From NCBI RefSeq assembly GCF_022627955.1, contig NZ_JABXGD010000007.1:62001-126000 (forward strand): 64,000 nucleotides of DNA. The letters run 5' to 3'. Of this stretch, positions 8,826-17,690 are shown piece by piece. The translations under genes were made by a program, and so were the position numbers. The notes under the pieces were generated by a model. The model saw only the letters and a list, made by a program, of their open reading frames with translations. It ran no database searches and had not been told where the DNA came from. Each line of letters opens with the position of its first letter. Position 1 is the stretch's first letter. Source of the DNA: Microbacterium sp. C5A9 (GTDB lineage Bacteria; Actinomycetota; Actinomycetes; Actinomycetales; Microbacteriaceae).

Positions 8826-9602
8826 TCAGCGCACCAGGTAACCGCCGTCGACGGACAGCACGTGCCCGTTGACGAAGTCGGAGGCGGGGCTCGCGAGGAA
8901 GACGGTCGCGCCCATGAGATCGGCGACGTCCCCCCACCTCCCCGCCGGCGTGTGGTCGACGATGCGCCGGTTCGCCTCCGCGTCCCCACGCGTCTCGGAG
9001 GTAATCGGGGTGGCGAAGTATCCCGGGGCGATCGCGTTGACCTGGATGCCGTGTCCGCCGAGCTCGTCGGCGTACGCCTTCGTGAGCCCGGCGATGCCGT
9101 GCTTGGTCGCGGCGTACGCGGGAGATCCGAGTCCCCCGAGGAACGAGAACAGCGAGGCGATGTTGATGATCTTGCCCGAGCCCTGCGGGATCATCCGCTT
9201 CGCGGCCTCGTGCGACATTTCGAACGCGGCGGTGAGGTTCACCGCGACCATGGGGTCCCACTGCACGCGCCCGAACTCGGTGACGTCGGCGATGCGGCTG
9301 ATCCCGGCCGAGTTGACCAGAACGTCCACGCCCCCGAACGCCTCGACGCATGCGTCGATCACGCGCGCGGGTGCGCCCTCCGCCGTGATGTCGACGCGGA
9401 GTTCCCGGTAGCCGACACCCGCCTCGGCGAGGAGAGCTGCGGTCTCGCCGCCGTCGTCGAACAGCGTCGGAACGAACATGTCGGCACCCGCTTTGGCGAG
9501 AGCGAGGGTGAACGCCTGGCCGAGACCGGTGTTGCCCCCGGTGACGATCGCCCGCTTGCCCCGGAGGGAGAAGTGGTCGAGGGAGAAGTCGGTGATGTGC
9601 AC
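8826..9602 (-). CDS. SDR-family oxidoreductase (KduD-like)
   Basis: 258-residue short-chain dehydrogenase. The cofactor motif TGGNTGLG is near residue 18 and the catalytic YAATK motif is near residue 155. The GTG start at 9602 has GAAGGA six bases upstream; the longer open frame lies antisense to or inside the ALDH gene. It resembles 2-deoxy-D-gluconate or 2-dehydro-3-deoxygluconate dehydrogenases, so it may act on a sugar-acid intermediate. It sits between the aldehyde dehydrogenase and oxidase genes of the operon. Confidence 0.85.
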   Translation of the reverse strand: MHITDFSLDHFSLRGKRAIVTGGNTGLGQAFTLALAKAGADMFVPTLFDDGGETAALLAEAGVGYRELRVDITAEGAPARVIDACVEAFGGVDVLVNSAGISRIADVTEFGRVQWDPMVAVNLTAAFEMSHEAAKRMIPQGSGKIINIASLFSFLGGLGSPAYAATKHGIAGLTKAYADELGGHGIQVNAIAPGYFATPITSETRGDAEANRRIVDHTPAGRWGDVADLMGATVFLASPASDFVNGHVLSVDGGYLVR

Positions 9603-9612
9603 GGATGATCCT

Positions 9613-11097
9613 TCAGGAGTGGGTGCCGACGAAGGGATCGGCGATGCCGATGTAGGTCGTCTCGAGGTACTCGTCGATGCCCTCGAAGCCGCCCTCGCGA
9701 CCGATGCCGGACTGCTTGACGCCACCGAACGGCGCAGCCGGGTTCGACACGAGTCCGGTGTTGAGGCCGAACATGCCGGTCTCCAGACGCTCGGCGAGGC
9801 GCAGCGCCCGGTTCAGGTCGCGGGTGTACGCGAAGCACACCAGCCCGTACTCGCTCGCGTTGGCGAGGCGCACGGCCTCGTCCTCGTCGCGGAACACGGT
9901 GATGGGCGCGACGGGTCCGAAGATCTCCTCCTGGAGGATGCGGGCGTCCTGCGGCACGTCCACGAGCACGGTCGCCGGGTAGAAGTAGCCGCGCCCCTGG
10001 GGGATGCTGCCGCCGAGTGCGATGCTCGCTCCGTCCTCCAGCGCGCCGGACACGAGGTCGGCGACCTTCTTGCGGGTCGACTCGTCCACGAGCGGCCCGA
10101 GGGTCGACTCCGGGTCGGTGCCGCGGGCGTTGACGTACCCTGCCATGCGTTCAACGAGCCGCGAGGTGAATTCCTCCGCCACGCTCTCGTGCACGAGGAA
10201 GCGGTTCGCGGCGACGCAGGCCTCGCCGCCGTTGCGGAGCTTTGCGAGCAGGGCACCCTCGACCGCGGCGTCCACGTCAGCGTCGTCGAACACGAGGAAG
10301 GGGGCGTTGCCTCCGAGTTCCATCGAGACGCGGAGCACCTGGTGCGCGGCGTCCGCGATGAGGCGGCGCCCCACTTCGGTTGATCCGGTGAACGAGAGTT
10401 TGCGCAGTCGCGGGTCGGTGATGAGCGGGCCCGTGACCGCGCCGGCGCGGGTCGTGGGGATGACGTTCACGACGCCGTCCGGCACTCCGGCCTCGCGGAG
10501 CACCTCGGCGAACAGGAGTGCGGTGAGCGGTGTGAGCGCGGCGGGCTTGAGCACCGAGGTGCAGCCGGCCGCGAGTGCCGGCGCGATCTTGCGCGTGGCC
10601 ATCGCGAGCGGGAAGTTCCACGGGGTGATGAGCAGGCTCGGACCGACCGGTCGCTTCGCGACGAGCAGTCGGTTGCGGCCGTCGGGAGCGGTGGCGTATC
10701 GCCCGGAGATGCGGGGTGCTTCTTCCGAGAACCAGCGCAGGAACTCGGCGCCGTACGCGACCTCGGCGCGCGATTCGGCGAGAGGCTTGCCCATCTCGAG
10801 CGTCATGACGAGTGCGAAGTCCTCGGCGCGGGCCGTGACGAGCTCGAACGCCCGGCGCAGGATCTCCCCGCGCTGTCGCGGAGCAGTGGCGGCCCAGGCG
10901 GTCTGCGCCGCAGCAGCAGCGTCGAGTGCGGCCATGCCGTCCTCGGGCGTCGCATCGGCGACATGGGCGAGCACCTCACCCGTCGACGGGTCGTGCACCT
11001 CGAAGGTGTGGCCGGAGGTCGCTTCCCGCCACTGACCGCCGATCAGCAGGCCGGTGGGGACGGAGGCGATGACCTCGGCCTCGCGTGCCGCGGTCAT
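9613..11097 (-). CDS. NAD(P)-dependent aldehyde dehydrogenase (SSADH-like)
   Basis: 494-residue aldehyde dehydrogenase. The proton-acceptor motif MELGGNAPF, the catalytic cysteine in GGEACVAANRF and the TPWNFPLAM cofactor segment are all present. It is closest in style to succinate-semialdehyde and glutarate-semialdehyde dehydrogenases. The ATG at 11097 overlaps the preceding dehydrogenase stop as ATGA. Pairing with a beta-hydroxyacid dehydrogenase suggests a semialdehyde intermediate in the pathway. Confidence 0.92.
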   Translation of the reverse strand: MTAAREAEVIASVPTGLLIGGQWREATSGHTFEVHDPSTGEVLAHVADATPEDGMAALDAAAAAQTAWAATAPRQRGEILRRAFELVTARAEDFALVMTLEMGKPLAESRAEVAYGAEFLRWFSEEAPRISGRYATAPDGRNRLLVAKRPVGPSLLITPWNFPLAMATRKIAPALAAGCTSVLKPAALTPLTALLFAEVLREAGVPDGVVNVIPTTRAGAVTGPLITDPRLRKLSFTGSTEVGRRLIADAAHQVLRVSMELGGNAPFLVFDDADVDAAVEGALLAKLRNGGEACVAANRFLVHESVAEEFTSRLVERMAGYVNARGTDPESTLGPLVDESTRKKVADLVSGALEDGASIALGGSIPQGRGYFYPATVLVDVPQDARILQEEIFGPVAPITVFRDEDEAVRLANASEYGLVCFAYTRDLNRALRLAERLETGMFGLNTGLVSNPAAPFGGVKQSGIGREGGFEGIDEYLETTYIGIADPFVGTHS

Positions 11098-12047
11098 GCG
11101 GGCATCTCCCGACGGAGGTCGCGGCCGAGTAGTTCCTCGTAGAGACGCACGGGCGTCATCTCCCCGGCGCGGTCGCCGTAGCTCGCGCGGGCTCGACGGA
11201 AGATCTGCTCGACGAGGGAGGACAGCTCGACCGGCATCCCGACCGAGCGGGCCAGATCGACGGAGAGACCGAGGTCCTTGCAGGCGAGGGCGATCGCGAA
11301 GCCCTCGTCGTAGTCGCCGTGGTCGAGGATCGACAACACGTCGCGTGAGACGAAGGTGCTGTTCGCGGGGCTCGCGATGAGCGCGTCCCGCAGCACGCCA
11401 AGGTCGACCCCCGCGGCGACGCCGACCGACAGCACCTCCGCCGTCGCGACCAGGTGGGAGAACCACAGCTGGTTGATCATGAGCTTCACGGCGTAGCCTG
11501 CGCCGGGCCCGCCGACGTGCAGGATCCGCTCCGGGTCCCCCATCGCCTCGAACACGGGACGCAGCCGCTGCACATCGTCGGCGTCACCACCGACGAAGAT
11601 CTGCAGCATCCCGTTCGCGGCGCCCACTGACATCCCACTGACGGGGGCGTCGAGCAGGTGCAGTCCGCGGCCGGCGGTCGCGGCGCGCACACCGTCCAGC
11701 ACGTCCGGCACCGAGGTCGACATGTCGATCCAGGTACCGCCGTCCGGCAGCCCCACCACGAGGCCGTCAGGCCCCGAGGCGACGGCCTCGACGTGCTTGG
11801 GCGTCGGCAGCATCGTGATGATGAGGTCACTGGCGGCGGCGACCTCGCGAGGGGTCTCAGCCCACCGGGCACCGCCCTCGATCAGGTCGGACGCCGACTC
11901 GCGGCGCAGATCGGTCACGACCAGCGGGAAGCCCGCGGCCTGCAGGTTGCGGGTCATTCCTGACCCCATGTTGCCGAGTCCGATGAACCCGACGGTGGGT
12001 CGGGTCCCGACCGGCGTTGGGTCGAGGACGGGGGTGGGAGAGCTCAT
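11094..12047 (-). CDS. NAD(P)-dependent beta-hydroxyacid dehydrogenase (HIBADH family)
   Basis: 317 residues. The N-terminal Rossmann motif is GFIGLGNMGSGM. The substrate-binding segment DAPVSGMSVGAANG and the catalytic lysine in YAVKLMINQ mark the 3-hydroxyisobutyrate, tartronate-semialdehyde or succinic-semialdehyde reductase family. The start at 12047 is the ATG directly before the family N-terminus. The stop overlaps the ALDH start. It probably interconverts a hydroxyacid and a semialdehyde for the neighbouring ALDH. Confidence 0.9.
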   Translation of the reverse strand: MSSPTPVLDPTPVGTRPTVGFIGLGNMGSGMTRNLQAAGFPLVVTDLRRESASDLIEGGARWAETPREVAAASDLIITMLPTPKHVEAVASGPDGLVVGLPDGGTWIDMSTSVPDVLDGVRAATAGRGLHLLDAPVSGMSVGAANGMLQIFVGGDADDVQRLRPVFEAMGDPERILHVGGPGAGYAVKLMINQLWFSHLVATAEVLSVGVAAGVDLGVLRDALIASPANSTFVSRDVLSILDHGDYDEGFAIALACKDLGLSVDLARSVGMPVELSSLVEQIFRRARASYGDRAGEMTPVRLYEELLGRDLRREMPA

Positions 12048-12070
12048 GGGTGATGCGTGTCCTTTGTGGA

Positions 12071-12589
12071 TCAGGCGGATGCGGTGGAAGGGGTGTAGAA
12101 CGGATTGGTCGGCGCGTGCCGGGCTTCCAGCACGGCGTCGAGCTTGGGCAGGCCCGCCGCGCCGTTCGCGAGCGCGGTGCGTGTCGCCTCGCGGTTGTTG
12201 CGGTAGACCGTGTCGGCGTCGTCGGCCGCCGGATTGACCCACACTGCGGCGATGAGGGCGTGCGTGTCGGCAGCCTCGCGCGGGATCACACCGTCGGCGA
12301 CGGCGTCGGCCACGCCCGCAGCGACTCCGGCCTGCGCCGGGCCCCAGATGAGGAGGCCGTGCTCGTCACCCGCCGGTGCGGCCTTCGTGACGAACAGCGT
12401 CAGGGGCTTCACCGGGAGGGAGGGGCGGAGCACCGCCACGAAGGGCACGTGCCCCTGGCTGGGGCTGGCGAGGGCAGTGGCCCACGCCGTCCCCGCAGGT
12501 CCCTCGCGGTGGCCGAGCACGGTGTTGATGTGTGCGGCGTTGACGCCGTCGCCGACGAAGCTCTCGCCGAGCTGGATGGTCGAGGTCAT
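12071..12589 (-). CDS. Formaldehyde-activating enzyme (Fae) homologue
   Basis: 172 residues that follow the Fae pattern closely: GESFVGDGVNAAHINTVLG at the N-terminus including the catalytic-type histidine, then LPVKPLTLFVTKAA, and WGPAQAGVAAGVADAVADGVIP. Classical Fae condenses formaldehyde with tetrahydromethanopterin, a cofactor not expected in this kind of actinobacterium. Here it may capture formaldehyde by another route or serve as a carbonyl-handling step. Its ATG overlaps the upstream binding-protein stop (TGATG), tying it to the importer and dehydrogenases. Confidence 0.85.
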   Translation of the reverse strand: MTSTIQLGESFVGDGVNAAHINTVLGHREGPAGTAWATALASPSQGHVPFVAVLRPSLPVKPLTLFVTKAAPAGDEHGLLIWGPAQAGVAAGVADAVADGVIPREAADTHALIAAVWVNPAADDADTVYRNNREATRTALANGAAGLPKLDAVLEARHAPTNPFYTPSTASA

Positions 12590-13530
12590 CAGATGAGTCC
12601 CTGCTCCTCGAGCCAGTCGATCGCGATGTCCTCGGGGTCCTCACCGTCGACATCGGCCTTGGCGTTGAGCTCCTGCATGACCTCGGTGGTCAGCAGCGGG
12701 CTCAGCTCGGCCAGCACGTCGGCGATCGCCGGGTACTCGTCGAGGGTGCTCTGCTTGAGCGTGAAGCCGCCCTGGTAGCTGGGGAAGAACTCCTTGTCGT
12801 CTTCCATCACCACGAGGTCGAGGGCGGGGATGCGGCCGTCGGTCTGGAAGACCTCGCCGAAGTTGCAGTCGTCGCCCTTCTGGGTCGCCGTGTAGATGAC
12901 GCCGGTGTCGAGCATCGTGACGTTCGAGTCCGGGGCATCGAAGCCGTAGGCGGCCTTGAGACCCGGCCAGCCATCGTCGCGCGTCGAGAACTCGCTCTCG
13001 ATGCAGAACGTCTGATCGGCGCTCGGCAGGGCTGCGACATCACTCAGCGTCTTCACGCCCAGCTCGTCAGCCTCCTTCTTACGGATCGCGAAGGCGTAGG
13101 TGTTGTTGAACGGCGCGGGGTCGAGCCACGCGATGCCGTTCTCGGCGTCCGCTCCCTTGACGGCATCGAACTGCGCCTCGGCGCCCTGCACCGGCGTCGT
13201 ATTGCCGTTGTACGTGATCCACGACGTGCCGGTGTACTCCCAGTAGCCGAGGAACTGGTCATTCTCGAGCGCCTGACGCACGTTGGCGGAGCCGACGAGC
13301 TTCGTGTTGGCCTCGACGTCGGCACCGTGCGCATTGAGCAGTTCCGCCGTCATGTAGGCGAGGATGTACTGCTCCGAAAAGTCCTTCGAGCCGATCTCGC
13401 CAGTGAGACCTTCCAGCTCGTCGCCTTGGGCTCCGGAGCCTCCGCCGGCACCGGACGAGCAGCCGGTGAGGAGCAGAGCGCCGGCGGCGATGGCGGCGAA
13501 CGAGGCGGTGGCGATGGTGCGTGTGTTCAT
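12589..13530 (-). CDS. OpuC-type ABC transporter substrate-binding lipoprotein
   Basis: 313-residue extracellular binding protein of the glycine betaine/choline (OpuAC) family. It has a lipoprotein signal with lipobox LTGC and the family segment GSKDFSEQYILAYM near the mature N-terminus. The start is the ATG at 13530, with GAAAGGA upstream. Aromatic residues such as GYWEYTGTSW suit quaternary amine binding. It follows two permeases and an ATPase of the same type, so the operon probably imports a quaternary amine or similar osmolyte-like substrate for catabolism. Confidence 0.88.
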   Translation of the reverse strand: MNTRTIATASFAAIAAGALLLTGCSSGAGGGSGAQGDELEGLTGEIGSKDFSEQYILAYMTAELLNAHGADVEANTKLVGSANVRQALENDQFLGYWEYTGTSWITYNGNTTPVQGAEAQFDAVKGADAENGIAWLDPAPFNNTYAFAIRKKEADELGVKTLSDVAALPSADQTFCIESEFSTRDDGWPGLKAAYGFDAPDSNVTMLDTGVIYTATQKGDDCNFGEVFQTDGRIPALDLVVMEDDKEFFPSYQGGFTLKQSTLDEYPAIADVLAELSPLLTTEVMQELNAKADVDGEDPEDIAIDWLEEQGLI

Positions 13531-13592
13531 TGCAAGTTCCTTTCGGGAAGGGAGTGTGCTGTGCATGTGAATTAGTGGTGGAGTGGTGGTGC

Positions 13593-14390
13593 TCAGAGGC
13601 CCTTGGGTCGAACGATGTCCTCCACGACGCCGGCGGCCCAGTCGATGAGCACGGCGATCGAGGCGACGAGGATCGCTCCGACGACGAGAACGGGATAGCG
13701 CTGCAGCTTCAGGCCGTTGATGATCATGTCGCCGAGACCGCCGGCGTTGATGAAGGTCGCGACCGTGGCCACACCGACCGCGAAGACGAGCGCGGTGCGG
13801 AGTCCCGCGAGGATCACGGGCGAGGCGAGCGGCAGCTCCACTCGGCGCAGAACCTGTGACGGGGTCATGCCCATGCCCCGGGCCGACTCGCGGATGCTGG
13901 GATCGACCTGGGCGAGGCCCGCGATCGTGTTCTGCAGCACGGGCAGGAAGGAGTAGATCACGAGTGCGAGCAGTGCCGTCGTGAATCCCGTCTGCCAGAC
14001 GATTGCGAGCAGGATCACGACGCCGATCGCCGGCGTCGCCTGACCGATGTTCGCGATGCCGATCACGACGCCGCGGAACACCTTCGATCGGGAGCGGCTC
14101 ACCGCGATGCCGGCGGGGATCGCCAGCACAGCCACGAGCACGGAGGCGATGATCGACAGCACGAGGTGCTCGCCGATGCGGGCCGTGATGTAGTCGGCGT
14201 TGAGCGTGCGCTGCTCGATCGAGTCGAGGTCGAGGCTCGACACCCACACGTAGGTGAGCACCAGCACGACCGCGACGACGATGAGCGGCATCAGGCGGCG
14301 CAGCAGCACGGGCATGCCGCGTCGGGGCGCGGACTGCGTGCGCAGCATCGTGGTCGCGGAGGGCACGACCTGGGGGCCGGTCACGGTCAC
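13593..14390 (-). CDS. OpuC-type ABC transporter permease
   Basis: 265-residue inner-membrane permease with about six hydrophobic segments and the coupling loop ESARGMGMTPSQVLRRVELP that contacts the ATPase. The GTG at 14390 forms a GTGA overlap with the ATPase gene. A second permease is encoded on the other side of the ATPase gene, giving the ordinary two-permease OpuC arrangement. Confidence 0.88.
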   Translation of the reverse strand: MTVTGPQVVPSATTMLRTQSAPRRGMPVLLRRLMPLIVVAVVLVLTYVWVSSLDLDSIEQRTLNADYITARIGEHLVLSIIASVLVAVLAIPAGIAVSRSRSKVFRGVVIGIANIGQATPAIGVVILLAIVWQTGFTTALLALVIYSFLPVLQNTIAGLAQVDPSIRESARGMGMTPSQVLRRVELPLASPVILAGLRTALVFAVGVATVATFINAGGLGDMIINGLKLQRYPVLVVGAILVASIAVLIDWAAGVVEDIVRPKGL

Positions 14391-15424
14391 GCCTCCTCGG
14401 CGCGACGCGCGGGGCCTTCGGAGCCCAGCGCTGCCGAGATGGCCGCCTGGTCGATCGAGCCGACGACCGCCCCGGCGCGGGTGACGTTGACGCGCGCGGC
14501 GCCGGTCAGCACCAGGGTGTCGAGGGCCTCGCGCAGCGAGGAGTGCTCGTCGACCGTGACGGCCGGGGCTGCGGCATCCGCGGATCCGATTCGCGCGTCC
14601 GTCACCGGGATCAGAGCGAGACGCTTCAGGGCGGCCCCCTCGCCGATGAACGATCGTACATAGTCGTTGGCAGGCTCGGCGAGGATGCGCGCCGGAGTGT
14701 CGAACTGCTCGATCTGGCTGCGATCGCTCAGCACTGCGATGCGGTCGCCCATGCGGATCGCCTCTTCGAAATCGTGCGTCACGAAGATGATGGTCTTGCC
14801 GATGTCGGCCTGAATGCGCAGGAACTCCGCCTGCAGCTTCTCCCGCGTGATCGGGTCGGTCGCACCGAAGGGCTCGTCCATGAGCATGACGGGCGGATCG
14901 GCAGCCAGTGCCCGGGCCACTCCGACACGCTGCTGCTGCCCGCCGGAAAGCTGACGGGGGTATCGCTGTGCGAACGTGCCCGGGTCGAGCTGCACGGTGC
15001 GCAGGAGCTCGTCCACGCGCTCGGCGATACGGGCTTTGGACCAGCCGAGCAGCTTCGGCACGATCGCGATGTTCTCGGCGATCGTGAAGTGCGGGAACAG
15101 GCCGATCTGCTGGATGACGTAGCCGATGTGCCGACGCAGCTCGTTGCCGTCGAGCGACAGCACGTCATCGCCGTTGATCCGGATCGACCCGGAGGTCGGC
15201 TCGATGATGCGGTTGATCATCTTCATCGTCGTGGTCTTGCCGCAGCCGCTGGGGCCGACGAACATGATCAGCTCGCCGGGCTCGACACGCATCGAGAAGT
15301 CCTCGACGGCGGGCCTCTGCTGACCCGGGTACTGCTTGGTGATGTGGTCGAGGACGATGTCGACGCCGCCCTGCTGCGCCGCGAGGGAGGTGAGAACGCC
15401 GGTGTTCGTTGTGATGTCAGGCAC
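14387..15424 (-). CDS. OpuC-type ABC transporter ATP-binding protein
   Basis: 345 residues. Walker A GPSGCGKTT, the Q-loop region YVIQQIGLFPH, signature LSGGQQQR and Walker B VMLMDEPFGA are all present. The C-terminal about 90 residues resemble a partial CBS region, as in glycine betaine transporters, where it may sense ionic strength. It overlaps both flanking permease genes, so the transporter is a compact transcription unit. Confidence 0.93.
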   Translation of the reverse strand: MPDITTNTGVLTSLAAQQGGVDIVLDHITKQYPGQQRPAVEDFSMRVEPGELIMFVGPSGCGKTTTMKMINRIIEPTSGSIRINGDDVLSLDGNELRRHIGYVIQQIGLFPHFTIAENIAIVPKLLGWSKARIAERVDELLRTVQLDPGTFAQRYPRQLSGGQQQRVGVARALAADPPVMLMDEPFGATDPITREKLQAEFLRIQADIGKTIIFVTHDFEEAIRMGDRIAVLSDRSQIEQFDTPARILAEPANDYVRSFIGEGAALKRLALIPVTDARIGSADAAAPAVTVDEHSSLREALDTLVLTGAARVNVTRAGAVVGSIDQAAISAALGSEGPARRAEEA

Positions 15425-16148
15425 GGAGACCCCTTGAGGTGGTGAGGCGGGCGACGAGCACGAGGATGCCGTCGAGGACGAGCGCGAGGATGATCACGGC
15501 GACGGTGCCCGTGAGCGCGTAGTTGAGGGCGTTCTTCGAACCGAGCGAGCTCAGGCCCTTGAAGATGTACTCGCCGAGCCCGGGGCCGGCGACGTAGGCG
15601 GCGATCGCCGCGATCCCGACCGTGAGTTGGGCGGCGACACGGATGCCGGTCATGATGACCGGCCAGGCGATCGGCAGCTGCACCGTGAAGAGGATGCGGG
15701 TGGGGCCGAGGCCCATGCCCCGCGCCGACTCGAGCACCGAGACCGGTACTTCGCGGAGTCCCACGACGGTGTTCCGCACCACCGGGAGCAGCGAGTAGAA
15801 AACGAGGGCGACGACGGTCGGCAGCCACCCGAGGCCGAGGACGGGGCTCAGGAGGGCAAGGAGGGCGAGTGACGGGATGGTGATCGCGACAGCGGCGGCC
15901 GTGAGCACGGTGGTGCGGGCGATGCGACGGTTGCGGACCAGGATGCCGAGGCCGATGCCGATAATCGCCGCGAGGACGACTGAGACGACGACGACGACGA
16001 GGTGATCGCGGGTGAGCTCAAGAATGTCGTCCGCGCGACGCGTGAGGAAGGCCATGAGGTCTTCCCAGTTGAATCCGGTCAAGAGGGCTCCTGTCTCGTC
16101 GTTGAGGCCGGTACCGGGGATGAGACTCACGGTAGCCTTTGTGGCCAT
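15417..16148 (-). CDS. OpuC-type ABC transporter permease, first gene of operon
   Basis: 243-residue permease with ESARGMGLGPTRILFTVQLP as its coupling loop. It is the promoter-proximal gene of the catabolic operon, 51 bases from the divergent IclR gene. The start at 16148 is the outermost ATG; an internal ATG at 16058 after GGGAAG would remove a 30-residue soluble leader and is a fair alternative. Confidence 0.85.
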   Translation of the reverse strand: MATKATVSLIPGTGLNDETGALLTGFNWEDLMAFLTRRADDILELTRDHLVVVVVSVVLAAIIGIGLGILVRNRRIARTTVLTAAAVAITIPSLALLALLSPVLGLGWLPTVVALVFYSLLPVVRNTVVGLREVPVSVLESARGMGLGPTRILFTVQLPIAWPVIMTGIRVAAQLTVGIAAIAAYVAGPGLGEYIFKGLSSLGSKNALNYALTGTVAVIILALVLDGILVLVARLTTSRGLRA

Positions 16149-16162
16149 TTCGTCAAAGAGCG

Positions 16163-16199
16163 TTGTGTATATGGCAACCGCTGACGCTACACTCTTACC
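16163..16199 (+). promoter_or_regulatory. Leaderless promoter of the IclR gene
   Basis: TACACT at 16188-16193 ends seven bases before the GTG start, the spacing of a leaderless actinobacterial promoter. A weak TTGTGT lies at 16163. GTTG-N9-CAAC at 16163-16179 is a possible IclR operator placed to control both divergent units. Confidence 0.4.
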
Positions 16200-17048
16200 G
16201 TGACCACCACCTCCGGCGGCCCTCGCCGCAATTCCTCCGGCCTCGGACGCGACATCGAGATCCTCGAGCTGCTCGGCGGCGACGAGGCGTTGCGCTCCGG
16301 CGGACTCGGCGTCTCGCAGGTGGCACAGCTCACCGGGCGGGACAAGGCGGTCGTGTCACGCACACTCGCGACGCTCGCCGAGACCGGACTCGTCGAACGC
16401 GATGAGGAGTCGCTGCGCTACCTGCTCGGGCCGCGGCTATACGCCCTGGCGGCGCACACGGCCACGTCGACGCTCGTGCACGCCTCGCGCAGCATCCTGC
16501 GACGACTTGTGCAGTCCACGCGCGAGACGAGTCACCTGTGCGTGCTGCGCGGCGGCAACGTGCTTACGCTGCTTAGCGAGCTGAGCCCGCACGACGTGCG
16601 CACGACCGGCTGGGCGGGCACCACCACGGCCGCGTGGCGCACTCCCTCGGGTCGTGCGCTGCTGAGCGACTGGGACGAGGAGTCCCTCGCACGCTGGTAT
16701 GACGACCACGGGCAGGATCAGCCCCTCGTCGGCCGTTTCGACCAGGCTGACCCCTCCGGATTCCCGGTTCTGGACTCTCCCCCGCCGGGCAACTCTCCGG
16801 TGACGGATCTCGCGAGCCTGCACACCGAACTCGGCCGTATCCGCGAGCAGGGCTACGCGCTATCGGACGAGGAGCTCGAGTTCGGGGTGGTGGCAGCCTC
16901 GGCGCCGATCATCGACTTCACGGGACGTATCGTCGCAGCCGTGAACGTAAGCGCCCCGAAGGCGCGAATCGGGCACCGCCTTGAGGCGCTTGGCGCGCTC
17001 GTCTCGCGAGCTGCGCGCGAGCTGTCGACGCGTCTAGGTATGGTCTGA
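16200..17048 (+). CDS. IclR-family transcriptional regulator
   Basis: 282 residues with an N-terminal winged helix (VSQVAQLTGRDKAVVSRTLATL) and a C-terminal IclR ligand domain that ends in the conserved GVVAASAPIIDFTGRIVAAVNVSAP pattern read in pieces. It is divergent to the OpuC/catabolic operon, which is the likely target. The GTG start has no ribosome site and a -10 box seven bases upstream, so the mRNA is probably leaderless. Confidence 0.88.
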   Translation: MTTTSGGPRRNSSGLGRDIEILELLGGDEALRSGGLGVSQVAQLTGRDKAVVSRTLATLAETGLVERDEESLRYLLGPRLYALAAHTATSTLVHASRSILRRLVQSTRETSHLCVLRGGNVLTLLSELSPHDVRTTGWAGTTTAAWRTPSGRALLSDWDEESLARWYDDHGQDQPLVGRFDQADPSGFPVLDSPPPGNSPVTDLASLHTELGRIREQGYALSDEELEFGVVAASAPIIDFTGRIVAAVNVSAPKARIGHRLEALGALVSRAARELSTRLGMV

Positions 17049-17191
17049 ACTCGCCGAAGGCGACGGCCGCGACGGCCAGAGGTATTGAGGTCGATGCAAG
17101 CCTGCCATGCTCTGAGGTGTACCGCCCAGGCGGGAGTGGTGATGAAGGTTGAGCGTGCCTGCGCTGCGAGGATCTTCCTTGAGGGGCCTGG

Positions 17192-17599
17192 CTACTCCAA
17201 CAGTCGGGCTGCCAGTGCCCGCACCTTGAGATCGACCGAATCGCGCAGGTCACGAACCGAGTCGCTGTCCACGGACCAGTCCGCAGGGTCGGGGAACTCC
17301 CACTGCACGAGCTCGCCGGAGACCGGCCCGGGTAGTTCCAAGCCCGGCTTCATCAGCACCACCACATCAGCGTTCGCGAGGTCGTCCGGGGTGACGGCGC
17401 GCGGTACTGCCGCTGATGTGTCGATGCCGAGGTCGTCGAGGGTCGCGGCGACCGCGGGGTTGATCGCGGCAGCGGGGTGTACGCCGGCGCTGTCTGCGAT
17501 CAGTCGATCGCCAGCATGCCGGGCCAGCAGGTGCGCGCCCAGCTGCGAGCGTCCCGCGTTGTGCGTACAGATGAACAGCACGGTCTGAGGGTCTGTCAC
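17192..17599 (-). CDS. arsC: Single-cysteine arsenate reductase (mycothiol-transferase type)
   Basis: 135-residue low-molecular-weight phosphatase-fold protein with the CX5R loop CTHNAGRS (C11, R17). The region that carries MGCGDxCP in the other two ArsC domains of this window reads [11 protein letters not shown] here, with no further cysteines. That matches mycothiol/mycoredoxin-dependent arsenate reductases of Corynebacterium rather than thioredoxin-dependent ones. The GTG at 17599 has AGAAGGA upstream. It is divergent to the trxB operon across an ArsR-type dyad. Confidence 0.85.
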   Translation of the reverse strand: MTDPQTVLFICTHNAGRSQLGAHLLARHAGDRLIADSAGVHPAAAINPAVAATLDDLGIDTSAAVPRAVTPDDLANADVVVLMKPGLELPGPVSGELVQWEFPDPADWSVDSDSVRDLRDSVDLKVRALAARLLE

Positions 17600-17655
17600 G
17601 TCATCCTTCTCTCCTCCGGCGAGACACTCGCCGGATCGTTGGTATGACACCAGGC

Positions 17656-17690
17656 TTGCACGTTGCATTGATAAGTGTCAATATAGACGC
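17656..17690 (+). promoter_or_regulatory. ArsR operator and promoter of the trxB-acr3 operon
   Basis: A perfect TTGA-N6-TCAA dyad at 17668-17681 lies between TTGCAC (17656) and CAATAT (17679), which are 17 bp apart and act as plausible -35 and -10 boxes. The -10 ends six bases before the trxB ATG, suggesting a leaderless message. The dyad overlaps the promoter, as expected for repression. Confidence 0.65.
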
